Source: Blasia pusilla
Taxonomy: Eukaryota; Marchantiophyta; Marchantiopsida; Blasiales
Length of the DNA stretch: 64,000 nucleotides
Assembly: GCA_050084515.1 (NCBI GenBank)
Contig: CM114273.1
Location: 30,814,001 to 30,878,000, forward strand
Reading direction: 5' to 3'
Shown here: positions 1 through 11,409 of the stretch, one piece after another
How positions within the stretch are numbered: the stretch's first letter is position 1
Layout of the letters: the number at the start of each line of letters is the position of its first letter
Translations under genes and position numbers: made by a program
Notes under the pieces: model-generated
What the model was told of the DNA's origin: nothing
The model's database searches: none
Seen by the model: the letters and a program-made list of their open reading frames with translations, nothing else

Positions 1-492
1 TTTTGGAGATGCTTCAATTATAAAAGTTGATGTTATTTCAGACATACCATCCAAGCCTGAATTTACTACATGGCTAAACGATGAGTCTTTCCACCAACTA
101 CCTTTGATTCCTTTCCACTTTCCAATCATGATTACATCTAAAATCAATTTGAAGTCACAAGCAGGCTAATGGATTCTTTGCAACAATTTATGATCTTCTT
201 TATGAGGATAATGAACTAGTTCATATTGTCATTACTCTTGAGTCTAATGGCAAGAGCATCAAAATAGGTAGAACCAATTTCTCTACTCTCATGTACGACT
301 CAAATCAAAAGTACATGAAGAAGTCATTTTCGGTCATTTTAGGCTATGCCATGATTGCCCACAAAAGTCAAGGATCCTTGCTTGATGGTTGTAAGGTTAG
401 TGTTTGCCATTGGCCTTGCCAATGTCATGTTGTCCAGGGTTAGAAAGAGAAAGCACCTTAGAATACTAGGATCGTTCAAACCTGTAGACTTC
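1..492 (+). pseudogene. PIF1-like DNA helicase relic, C-terminal part
   Basis: PIF1-family helicases are 5'-3' SF1B DNA helicases; in eukaryotic genomes many copies sit inside Helitron transposons. The readable piece is the C-terminal half. Around 184-400 the plus frame reads into AMIAHKSQGSLLDG, the motif V region of PIF1 (usual form A-x-T-x-H-K-S/A-Q-G). In another frame, from 427, MLSRVRKRKHLRILG followed by P-x-D-F matches the family's terminal block (V-A-L-S-R-V-x-x...L-x-I-L). An in-frame stop near 166-168 and a frameshift between 400 and 427 show decay. The N-terminal Walker motifs would lie left of the window. It is probably a Helitron fragment, but no Rep domain or Helitron end is visible, so a host PIF1 pseudogene is possible. 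Confidence 0.7.
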
Positions 493-855
493 GTGGAATT
501 TGGTCTAGTTCATGATACAGTTCTTAGTTGATTTATCTATTGTTGATTACAGCATCTTTCCAAGCATATCTTCACTGGCTAACTCCAACATAGATTGCAC
601 TATAAGATCAACATCTCACGCAATGCAAAACGAGCAGTTACCACCACATGAGCATGAGACAAATCCTATCAGCATTCCGGATGCTCATTCTCATCGGCCT
701 CAACAGACTCAAAACTACACAGCTGTCCAAGTTATCCACTATAACTCATGTATATCCATATCTACTTTTCTCTCTTCTCTTGCTTCATCTATCATAAAAT
801 TCACAGGTTCCATCAAGCTACATGGACTTTGCTAGCGTGATCTTGTCAGATATAC
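493..855. other. No recognisable gene
   Basis: The stretch after the helicase relic contains a short open frame (512-835) with no family resemblance and no coding bias that I can see. It may be the decayed continuation of the same transposon. Confidence 0.4.
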
Positions 856-1629
856 ATGCGCAACCCAAAGAATTCTGACAAGATCTCCATCTTTCCCACA
901 GATAATCAGATGAATTATATGGACAATCTAGGATTGGTACCTTCATTCTGGGAACATGGTGTCACGGGCAGGCAAATACAGAGTCTTATCAACCAATGCC
1001 AACTATGGGATTCTAAATTCTGTCGTCTAAACAAAGATGTGCCAGCCTCGTGTATATTAAAAGGTCTTCATTCCTTCTCATATAGAATCTTGTAGAATTC
1101 ATCTTCTTAACTATACAATCTCATACAATTTTGAATTTCAGAACCTCCTTATGAATGCCTAGAATACCACATTCTAGGCATTCAGAAGGAGGTTATGAAA
1201 TTGAAAAATGTTGATTTTAAGGAAATATCCTTGACAAGGAATGATGGAGCTAGACTCTTCACTCTTGTATTTGGTGGAATTAGGATTGATCAATTGTGCC
1301 TTCTCAAGCACTAGATGCACTTGCCCCTAAACATGCTAGTCGATTTGAATTGTGCAAAAGCCACTAATTTGATAGATAGAATGAAGACAACCCAAGAAAA
1401 TGGGCAATTGCCAGATTTTGAGCCCATTCCCATTGATGTGGCTAACCTTGCTCCTTTCCCTCTTCTTCTTGATTTTGATGATGCTATCATCTTGTCTCAT
1501 GATACTACTACCCTTCCTAAGACTTCATCTCATAGAGATCCCAATGAAGTTCCTACAACTCCTGCACAACCAGTGAACAACAATTTCAATTCAATATTAC
1601 AATCTCCAAGCAGAAGGAGATGCACATAG
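856..1629 (+). pseudogene. Unassigned relic reading frame
   Basis: Pieces at 856-1095 and about 1141-1629 lie in the same frame and read as plausible protein, interrupted by stops near 1093 and at 1312-1314. The second piece continues past the latter stop for another 100 residues rich in Pro, Asp and Thr. No domain is recognised. Because it follows the helicase relic in the same orientation it may belong to the same element, but this is inference. A strong inverted repeat (1134-1202) sits at the start of the second piece. Confidence 0.3.
1134..1202. repeat. Hairpin: 32-bp inverted repeat with 5-base loop
   Basis: The arms at 1134-1165 and 1171-1202 are reverse complements at 30 of 32 positions, separated by ACCAC. 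The central part reads GAATGCCTAGAAT / ATTCTAGGCATTC. The loop is too short for a usual microRNA precursor. A foldback duplication is the simplest description. Confidence 0.85.
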
Positions 1630-3660
1630 CTAATGGTACTTACTCCGAGTATACCTATTTCTACAAATGCATTTACTTTTGCTCTATTAAATTTATTAAG
1701 CTTATGAACTTATCTACTGTGTGAATATTACTAACACCTTCTGTATTTCAATTTGCAGGCTTTTATTCTCTCGCAAGCAAATATTTATTTTTCATCCAAC
1801 CACTTTCATTTTATAGGCTTCCCCAGAAATACTTTTCAAAACCCTATTATGATGAATTGCCCTAATTAGGAGTTCCCTTTTTACCATTTTCCTATTCTAC
1901 TATGTCCTTCTATTTTAACTATAGCAATTAAATTTATCATCGCATCAATGACCCACCTGAGTTGTGCTCAATGCAAATTTCTTCAATGATGTTGTTTTCT
2001 GAGTTCTTCAAAAACTTTAATCTTTCTTATTGTTCACTTCATTAACCAAATTTCTCTGCTTACTATAATTCTGATTTTTTAACTCATATGAATAAAGCCA
2101 AACTTATACCTATCCTTGCTTTATTTAATTGGTGACAATCTCATAGTAATAGTCACATTGCAGCTCTTGGTCATATTTGTGTATCATAATTTCTACTTTA
2201 TGGATACCTATACATTCTTTCTAACTTTTCTATGTATGCATATATTTACTTGCTTCTATTTCCTATTGGTCATGTTTATGTAGATTAAGTCTCTTCTTTC
2301 TATATGCTCCATATGTATTTCTTATTTATCCTGGTCTGTACTCGTGCGGGCTTGGAGTAACATTCAAGAATGTTAGGAATTCCAGCAAGGCTACATTGTC
2401 AATTCGACTAACTAGGACAGTAGTCTTGAAGGGATTCCTGCTGATATTTATGATTCTATTCGCGTGGCCTTGGATGAAGCTCAAGAACGCTCAACTCGTC
2501 TCAACATTGAGATAGCAATTCTAGTTGATGTGTTACAGCTTTAGTAGGACGCACGAGTAACTATAAGCATTAAGTTGAATAAAATGAGAAGCAAGTTGAA
2601 AGAGGCAAGAAGAGAATTCAAGGCATTTTTGGCAAGCATTGAGAAATATATTCAAGCTTATCCAAAGCTTTCTCTGCAGGCCTTGATGGTAGAGTCATTT
2701 ATGAGGGGATAATATATTTCCCTTTGGCACACAAATTTCAGTTCTTTTGTCCATACTGAGATCATCTTCACGCTTTCAGACCTACCTGGAATTATTATTC
2801 CACTAACTTACTTGAGTATTTTGTTCAACTCCTCACTCAGAAATAACTTTGCAACCCACTTCGCCTTCACTAATGTTTTCTCTCTTGCTCATATGCATGT
2901 TTTCATAGAGAATTCCTTTACTGTTCCAACCTAATCACTTTTACTTCCCAGATTTAGATGATGCAAAGAAAACTTTTCCCTCTCTTTATTCCTTTCTTCT
3001 CCTCAATTCCAACTCCTACATCATAAGTTTAAATCCCAACACTTCATTTATTAACACAGAAACATCACAATAGCACCACAACAACGCCAAATAAATGTAT
3101 CACAAAATCCAAAGGTCGAGACATATCGGACAATTAATTTTGCTATTTTTAATCCTAGTTAATATAGCTTGCATGCTTACTATCAAATGCAGTTGCAAAC
3201 ACATATTTTCCACTTAGTTCTCACTTATTTATGGCATCAGTAAGTAACACACAACAACAGGGCCAACTCCACAGTGCAGCCACTGTTCACTTAGCACAAC
3301 ATTTTTAAGCTCTTCATGTTCACAATGCACGTCTCACAATGGTCATAAATGCCAAGGTTTGCGTTTCCAAAGTAATTTCAGACTCTCCAATGAGTTTCCT
3401 TACAAATTTTCCGCCTGTCCTTTCGGAATCAACGAATCTAACACCTTCAACCGAGCGATTCTATCCGAGATGATCTTTGATACACACTATTATCCCACTA
3501 CTAAACAAGACTTACACTTACCACCGGTGGAGTCAATCTACTAAATCTTGTCGGAAGTCTAGTCTCCGCATGCCTACCTGGACGTTCGACCTGGACTGCG
3601 AACTCGGCGTCTCAAAGCACCGGTTTCAAGTTTCCATTTTACGGGTTTTAACTCTAATAA
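1630..3660. other. AT-rich region with one short relic frame
   Basis: The sequence is AT-rich without a recognisable gene. At about 2437-2712 the plus frame, with two adjacent stops near 2544, reads as a charged, helix-prone segment (for example MRSKLKEARREFKAFLASIE). It looks like decayed coding sequence of unknown origin. Confidence 0.35.
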
Positions 3661-5540
3661 ATTAAGCGGCCCGAAACCACGGGTGGCTCCGTCGGCCGCG
3701 GGCAGGCACGGAAAGGAAACGATGCGCAAAACTGCCAGGTTTGTTAGGGCAGCTTGTGGGCCCCAAGAGCAGTCAAAGATCCAGAAGTCAACCAGAGCCT
3801 ATCTGGATTCTGGACCGACTGCCAACTCTCTTCGCGTAGCGAACGAATATGTCAAACAGCCTTTCTGTTCTGTCCTCCGACATGTTATAGAGGAGATTCT
3901 GTCAACTCTCCAAAACGTGTATTCTCGTAGAGCAAGCCATGGATCTTGAATCCGCCAGCGCTTGTTGGCGCTCGACGGTTCGAATCCGTGAAGATGTTCA
4001 AGAAGCGGGAGGTGGAGAGATTGGGAGTGATTCCCCCCCACTGCGCGCATAGACCTTTCTGACGATCGAAGCGGATGGTGGGGGTTGACGCCGGTGCTTG
4101 CAAGATTCATACACGCGCGATTGAGGCGGGGATCGGTGGCAGAAGAGGCTCGTCGCGCCGATCAGAATTTGATGAAGCTTTTTCAGAATCTTCAGAGGCG
4201 TCTAAGGCCGAGATGCGGAGGATGACGTAATCGTAGCGTTCATCTTCCTCTGTTTCGGTTCTCACGCGCGGTGAGATTCGGCTTTCGTCGAAGATGTATC
4301 GATCGATCGTGTGGGCCGCAGTTTCTAGCACTTCGGGAGCATGTGATCATCGACGATGGTGGAGGACGGATTCGCATGGGCTACAAGAGAAAGCGGCAGG
4401 TTTCTTGTTTCCTCGTTGCTGTAGACACTAAAACGCTCGCGGATGACATGGGATCCCGAGACCGTGGCGTACGAGGAATTGGAGGCTGGTGAGAGATGAA
4501 AGTGCAGGGGTCGGAGGATTAGCATCTTGCTACAGCGAATACAACACAGCAGCATCAAGCTATACGCGACTTCGATTCCGTCAGTGCCGGTAAGATTCAT
4601 AGAAGATATGCACTAGGTCATTACCGAAGATTGAATCATTAGGTTACTCAATGGAGATATCCTTACTTCGCTTTTTCTCTTCGCCTCCACGCAAAAGCAC
4701 CAGGCTAACTTGAGCACTGGGAATGTAGATTCCCCAGCGGCGTTCCGTAAACTGCACCGATGGCATTGCGACCTTCCATTTCAATCACAACAGATCTCGA
4801 GACACACGGCTCCAACATTCTTTAAGCGTAGTTCATTCATGTTCTACGCAGGATCCGGGCCAGAGCCATAGTCGGAGACAAGTCTCAAACTGCTCCACCG
4901 TGCTTGTCGTCGGTCAATTACTCAATGTCCTACTCAATTGGTTGCGGAGTTAGCCACCTTCGCTTACGTTCTTCTCATGTTCTTAGAATGTCGATTTCGC
5001 CGTCCATAGATTACAGCCCTCGAGCTATTTGGTAACTCATTTCTCTCTGAGAGTGTGGGCGAGTTCCGAACACGTTCGGCACAGGAGACGCTGAGTCTCT
5101 TAAGAAGTGAGACACCACCGACACAGTCTCAATCCGGTTGTAGTGCGCTGAAATTCATTGGAAAAATCCTCGTTACACATGCACAACAGGTGTCGACGCT
5201 AGTCCACATTCACTTCCGCTCTCCCGATTCTGAAAGTGGTGGCCATGGGTTTTCCTGAAGTGTAGTAAGGAGTGTCCAACTCGTACTATCCCACGCACAC
5301 CAGGACGCGCATGCTGGCTACTTCTACCGGAAGTAGTTCCTAGGACCGGTGTGTTTTGGTAAAGTGTTTTTGGAGGCAGAAACGTGGCCTACCCGAGCGT
5401 GTCCATGAAAGAGCATAGTTGTGGATGAAGAAGAAGTCATTGATGAGAAATAGTACTTGTGAAGATGGATGAAGGGGAAACGAGAACGAGCATCTAATAA
5501 GTCATCCATGTGAATTGGGGGCAAAGGTACATCTGTATTT
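3661..5540. other. GC-richer island, no gene assigned
   Basis: Base composition is clearly less AT-rich than the flanks, like the sequence around the ATPase gene, so this may be host single-copy DNA. Several overlapping ORFs of 60-100 codons occur on both strands (for example minus 4107-4331, acidic), but none has a family signature or a convincing splice pattern. Confidence 0.35.
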
Positions 5541-8500
5541 TTTTAAAAGGATTAAAAAGGGTTTGTAATGTCTAACATGTTTAGGTTTGACTGGGTGATG
5601 TGCCCCTTTCATTCGTGGAACGGAAGATATGTGTCTTTTTTAACCTGGGAATTTTTTACTCATGGCATCATATTTGCATCATACTAGTGTGAGCCCTTGG
5701 GTGAACGAGTTCATATTACTCTTATAATTTTCGAGTGTCTTCTAAATTAATCCAATAAATAATATAGAGAAGATATATTTTTAACAAATCTATGCATCAC
5801 ACGAGTATGCCTCTACTATCACTATAGATAAAGAGGAAATGGAAAGAAAATGAGAGGAAGCCATCCATGTGAGTTAGGGTCGAAGGTCATAGGATCACTT
5901 TATATCAAGAGGAAGTGATCATGAGAGGAAGTCATCCATGGGAACCAAGGTCTTACATCCGTCCTATGTTGGTGCAGGCCTGGGTAACTGCGGCTTGCAT
6001 CAGAGTCTGATGCATAGCTACGGGCTGACGGAGTCCGCACCTGTTACGCGGCTCGTTGCGAGCTGACAACGAGGCGCGCAAGACGGTTTGAGGCTCGCAC
6101 AAGATCCACATGGCGGGCTGGGGGCGGACCCTGAGCGAGCATAAGGCTGCCCAATGGGGGCCCATCTTGCCTACGGGTCCCGCAATGGGTGCGAGCTCTG
6201 TTAGGCCAGGTCGACGCGGCGGGCTCTAGATGGACCTGTGTGTAGGTCGGGCGTGTCCGTTCCCGTGCAACCTTGATGCGAACTAGGACTAAGATTAATA
6301 ATAACATTATGGATGAAGAATGATTCATAAATTATACAAGTAAATTAGGGCTTCAAATGGTGGGATTGAGGATTTGTGTCGGTGGTAATTATTTGAAAGC
6401 TTTCTAGCTTGAAATTTTTAGGTTTCATATGGACTAATCATCTATAGTTACAAATCTCACTACGACTTATTGTACGTCCCACAACTATTGTAGAATTCAA
6501 CCTCTACTCGTTTCGGCTAGTCTGTTGAGGGATCTAAACCTTGAGTCTTTAAATCCTGATCGGTTGTTCGTTCGACAGGATAATTGGCGAAGTCGTCAAG
6601 TGTTAAACTCCTCCCTATGAAACTACTTCCCCAAGTCTTGACCAATCATCCCCAATCCCTCACCTAAATGGAAGCACAATGAATAATTCCTCAATGATTG
6701 TCGTGAATGGTTCTCTCTTCAAATCTGAAATAGAGCCCAAATACGAAGCATGATTAATCCCTTATTCCAAGATTCGAACATGAAGAGAGAGGGAGAAATC
6801 CTCATTATCAAGATTGCACATATTAGACAAAGTATGTGTGTACGGACTTAGGTTTGTCCCTACGATAAACATGTTTGTGCAGACTTATATTCCCTTGGCC
6901 CATACTTGGACCCACCTGCTCGCAATGTAGATCCAAGCTTGGCCAATCCGTACCCAGTCCCTCAACCTATCGCTTGTTCTTCCCATCTGTTTTGTAGCCC
7001 GCATTGAGCCCGATCTACGCTTGCAGAGGCCTACATCAAGACCACGCGTGGCATTTAATGCACATAGTGCAGACCCTATGTAGGTCTAGTGCAGGCCGGT
7101 GCATGCCCCACGTGGGTGAGGCAAGGGCTCTTAATCCGAACGCATGTTTCATCCCTACTTGCCTCCCTTAATCCAAACCCATATTCATTTCTGCATCCTA
7201 GTTCCATGTGGGTGATCGAGGTATCACAACAACCCGGGCGGAGGACTTGTAAGACATGTCCGTCCGTCTGATGGAGAATTATGTTTCTGCGCAACTGTGC
7301 TCCTTATACGTACTTTTCGGGTTCTTCAGGAGAATCCCACCTTTCCTAACATCCTCCCACTCCCTCTGTTTTGGCCCATAATCCAAACGTATCAAATATC
7401 TTAGACTAGTGGAGTGGCATTTAATCCCCAAGCTTATATTTTTTGTTAGTTTGCTATGAGAAGATGACTATGGTAAGTATGAACTCCACAAAATTAAATA
7501 AGTTGGTGCAGTCTTTCCACCACTCCATGGGATAGTCTCCTAGAGTATATGCTTGAGATGGCAACTAAATGGTACTCACATTTTAGGAAAAACTTAAAGA
7601 GAACAAGAGGAGATCCATTGCATTAATTCAAATATTCAATTCCCAAATAATAGTGAAGGCGATAAGATTGATATGTGTAAAATGTTTATATTTGTATTAT
7701 AAATTTAAATATTTATATTTATCCTCCACATTCCCCCTTCCTATGGAAAAAAGAAGACCGTTCCCCCTCAAATTTCAAAACTTAGTCTCTTTTCTACAAG
7801 AACTCCCCTTCTTAAAAATCCTTACTATCTAAACTTTACCTCCAACATCTCCTTATTTTGAGAATAAAACCATATTTTAAGGCCACCATTGTTCCTATTT
7901 GGAGGAAAATAACTTACGTTCTTCTACAAATTTTATCTTATAGATAAAAAAAAATTCATCCTATCTTAAGTCCCATTTCAACAACTAATTTGGAGCATAA
8001 TTCTTACCATATGTAGACCCACTAGAAGGATAACTCATGATGATTCAATACAATATGGCACAAGGGAGTCAAGGAAGTGCTCAAACATCCCAAATTCAAC
8101 CTAAAGAAGTGAATAACAATTTGTAGTAATTGTTATAGCATAACAACATTCAATTTGACCCATGCCTTCTACTTTGGCCATCAATATTGCTATCACACTC
8201 AAATTTTCTATCATACTCTTATAATATAATTTTTTTTTTCCTTTTCATTTGGCTTGTTGCCTAAAAGAATTCTTTCTTTTTGGCATTTCTTATCTCTTTC
8301 CTTTGAATTTCCATATCTCCTAACGAATTTTTTTTCAGATATTCAAGTGGAAATAGTCTTTACAATAGTGTGGAAAAGTATTCTCCAAAAGGTTTCAGAG
8401 AATCCAAACAAAGTCTTTTCAAAAAATATTCTACATACCATCTACTTGTGAGTAGGTGCCATATAGTCTTCCCCATATTTACTTCTTATAGAATACACAC

Positions 8501-9947
8501 ACCATCCTAATTATAGAATATGATTCTTTCCATGTTATTTAGATTGAAAACACATTTGAAAACTAATTAATAGATGATTGATTGGCAAGTGAAGGTTAAG
8601 ACAAACATAGACTGAGTCGCATTCCTCAATGGGGTACATTATGAAGATACTCATGGAAAATCGAGGGGATTTTTCTTTTCTCTCCAAAAAAATGTACTTT
8701 TTAAATTTAGAATGATATGAGAATGGAAAATTTATTTTTCCAAAAGGAACTTTTGATAAAATTTATTTTCTTAAAAGTATGGCCCATTATGGTAAGTTTT
8801 TAAAGTCTAGGGCAGCCATGACCAACTTGAAGGGATTAAAATGACCTTAGATGCCTAACCAAAACAATGCATGGTCACATTAACATAGTAGTCACAAGTG
8901 GTCCTACTAGCATGTGGAAACAAGCTACCCCCACCACCTTAAGAACCCATTGCCTCCAATAAAAAACTGCAATATTACATGTGGATTGATGTAGGAAGCA
9001 TCTGATTGTAGCTAAGTGCTTGGGCCTTCCAATTATTATAAAGGTGGGTTTGTCTTATAAGGCCCATTTAGCTTCTTTTCCATATCTTCTCTTTCTTCTA
9101 GTTATTTCCAGTGGTCCATGATATTTCCCAATAAGGTGGCAAGTTAGTGAAATAGCACAACAAGATGCTAGGACGTTGTATCTTACTTAACAATGTCATG
9201 ACATTTGGTACAATTTTACAGTCAATATGATACTCATAGATAGAGGCACGAAAGAACTCCCAATTCCTTTGGTGCTTATGGTTTGACGGAAGGGGTCAGA
9301 CATTATCAATCTCTTCTTGAAACAATTCAAGAAATAATATGCCATATTTTGAATGCTTCTTCATCTAGCCCTAAAAAGGGAGTAATATGTCATTTCCCCC
9401 CAACCAAGGCTTCGATAGAATTGGCACCCTATGTCTCAGCCTTGGGTGCATGTTTGAAAGCTTATTTTACTATGTAAGATCTAAACAGGCGAGATTGGAA
9501 ATTATCTAGAAATGTTTAGCTCCATGAACATGGCTATTGGCTACCCTTGAATAGATTGGCCAAGAATTTGGATGAAAGTAAGAATTTATTATCACCTTCA
9601 ATATAGGGCTATGAGGGACTATGCGTCATAGGAACGTACTTCTCGAAGGTCTTTAGATCCCATGGGCACCATGAAAACTTGGAGTCCTGGAGATCCCCTC
9701 ATACAAATAATTAGGCGCAAGTTCTAAGTTAGGACCTTGAGAAATGGATATTCTGGACTAATGTCGATGGGTGTATTGAATACATTTTTGGAACATTCAT
9801 ATGTCATTGTACAAGAGTGCCCATGGGATGTGGCCCTAAGTAGGATTGGACAAGAAATTTGAAGATAGAATCGGAGACTTTTGCACAATAAGTTAAAAGT
9901 TGAATTGCTTCTCAATGCTTGGAGCCACATTGCATCGACCCATCTGT
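5541..9947. other. Intergenic, nothing recognised
   Basis: This is mostly AT-rich with two GC-richer patches (about 5940-6250 and 6880-7260). No protein, RNA gene or element end was identified. A short ORF at 9283-9477 has no recognisable features. Confidence 0.4.
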
Positions 9948-10312
9948 ATTATAATGGGTAACCCTATATTAACAATAAGACAAAATAGTGGGATAGTAAG
10001 ACAAAAGAACATGTTTGAATATTTTCCCTTGATTCACATTAGATGGCCATGGGTAGAGAAAGTGAATTTGAGTGGAAGAGGAAATAGTGGAATCTTTCCA
10101 CATTTTTTCTAATTATTCCACTATATCTTGGGTGTATAATAAGAAAAAATAGGGGAATAATAAGAAAAAATAGCAAAATAAAATAAAATATTCCTTTAAT
10201 TAACATTTTATGGGAAGGGAAAAAAGGAATTTTTATGGAGAAGGAATACATATTATTTAAATTAAATTTATGGAAGGGTGGAATTATATAGAGGAGTGGA
10301 AAAGGGTTATAT
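9948..10312 (+). repeat. AT-rich dispersed repeat R, copy 1
   Basis: It starts ATAATGGGTAACCCTATAT and contains GACAAAATAGTGGGATAGTAAG, shared with copy 2 (from 28,018) and, in reverse complement, with copy 3 (41,160-42,010). It encodes nothing. Element A interrupts it: R-like sequence (AAAGAGTGGATT then TATTACTCTTCTAAC) resumes at about 15,485-15,560 on the far side. Confidence 0.75.
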
Positions 10313-10313
10313 C

Positions 10314-10952
10314 AGTCGTGCGCATACATATCGCTACACAACATACATCGCTGTCATCAAACACACACACAAACACACACGATCCCATGCTAACTCATGA
10401 CATCCATACACAGAGGCGAGAAGTACCAAAATATCTCCAATAAAGTAAGATCAAATCTCTCTCTACACCATCTCACACCATAACTCTCAAAGGTGTGCAC
10501 TCTCTCTCATGTCAAACCAAACCCACTCTCCTAATGAGAGGCTTGGGTTACACTCACAAGGCAAGGGACCATAGCTCGTGCGCCTTATGCCAAGAGGTTC
10601 AACAAAGAGAGAATGAGCTCTCAAGCTCTCTCTCTTGGAGGTATACTCGCTTTCCTTTCCCAAGCCCTCTCAACGGTAACCTATGCTCGCAGGTCACCTC
10701 CTTGGCTCTTGACCTGTTGTAGCGGGTCAAGGGCCACTTCCAAAAGTAGAAATTCAACTTTCCCCAATATGGAAACTTACCTGAAATAGTAAGTTTCTCT
10801 ATATGGCTCCAAATGAGCCAAAACAAAGGGGAAACCTGCTCTCTCAGGTTTTCCGGGGCCTAAACAGGTCATTCTCGACCTCCTGGGCCTGTCCTCCACT
10901 ACTCGTGCAGACGTTGTGCTAGATCCCACAATCTATCCTAACAGTCGTGATA
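10314..10952 (-). repeat. LTR of element A (3' LTR on the minus strand)
   Basis: It begins AGTCGTGCGCATACA and ends CAGTCGTGATA, decayed forms of the TGTCGTGCG...CGTGACA ends in other copies. It matches element B's LTRs along its length, including ACCTGCTCTCTCAGGTTTTCC. Its first 127 bases (to 10,440) are repeated just inside the element. Confidence 0.8.
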
Positions 10953-10955
10953 GTT

Positions 10956-11082
10956 GTCGTGGGCATACACATCGCTACACAACATACATCGCTGTCATCG
11001 AACACACACACAAACACACACGATCCCATGCTAACTCATGGCATCCATACACTGAGGCGAGAAGTACCAAAATATCTCCAAT
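10956..11082 (-). repeat. Duplicated LTR-end block X, inner copy, element A
   Basis: From GTCGTGGGCATACACATCGC to ATATCTCCAAT this repeats 10,314-10,440 almost exactly, so block X flanks the rest of the LTR on both sides. Element B has the same arrangement. Confidence 0.85.
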
Positions 11083-11268
11083 CGCGCTTCTAGCTCGTGG
11101 TTAGGTCCCTCTAACTCTAGATAACCATCTATCCCTACCTACCATGACATACATCTCTAGGACGCTAAGAGCAGAAAGGCCGGGTGCTCATGTGGCCCCA
11201 TCAATAGTCGCCTTCCTCTCATCCATGTCACAGAAAAAGTCGGAATCGAAACCTACCTAGTATCTCCT

Positions 11269-11409
11269 CTATGTACATCTAAGACACATCCATCATCCCC
11301 GAGGAATCCTAGTGAGAGGTGGTGTCAGACATGCCATATGCCAACCTCCCGAACATCCATCACAGACTAGCATTGTGGCCGCGCCACGAGGAGAACCACA
11401 CAATATATA
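11269..11409 (-). pseudogene. PHD-type zinc finger at the integrase C-terminus, element A
   Basis: PHD fingers bind two zinc ions through a C4HC3 pattern and usually read histone H3 tails. The minus strand gives C-G-S, then MLVCDGCSGGWHMACL, PPL, and after one stop WMCLRC followed by T and a stop codon at 11,269. The first cysteine is replaced by tyrosine (YILC against CMLC in element B) and one in-frame stop lies before WMC, so this copy is broken. It is fused directly to the end of the integrase region and closes the polyprotein, the place where chromoviruses carry a chromodomain. Confidence 0.85.

Noticed and set aside
3885-3990. tRNA-like arrangement (GGTTCGAATCC preceded by a variable-arm-like hairpin AGCGCTTGTTGGCGCT)
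   Set aside because: The T-arm and a long variable arm look right, but no acceptor stem pairs and the anticodon loop lacks the expected T33. It is probably chance.
4107-4600. Minus-strand ORFs suggesting an acidic protein
   Set aside because: One has no ATG, the frames do not connect by a credible splice, and no family is recognised.
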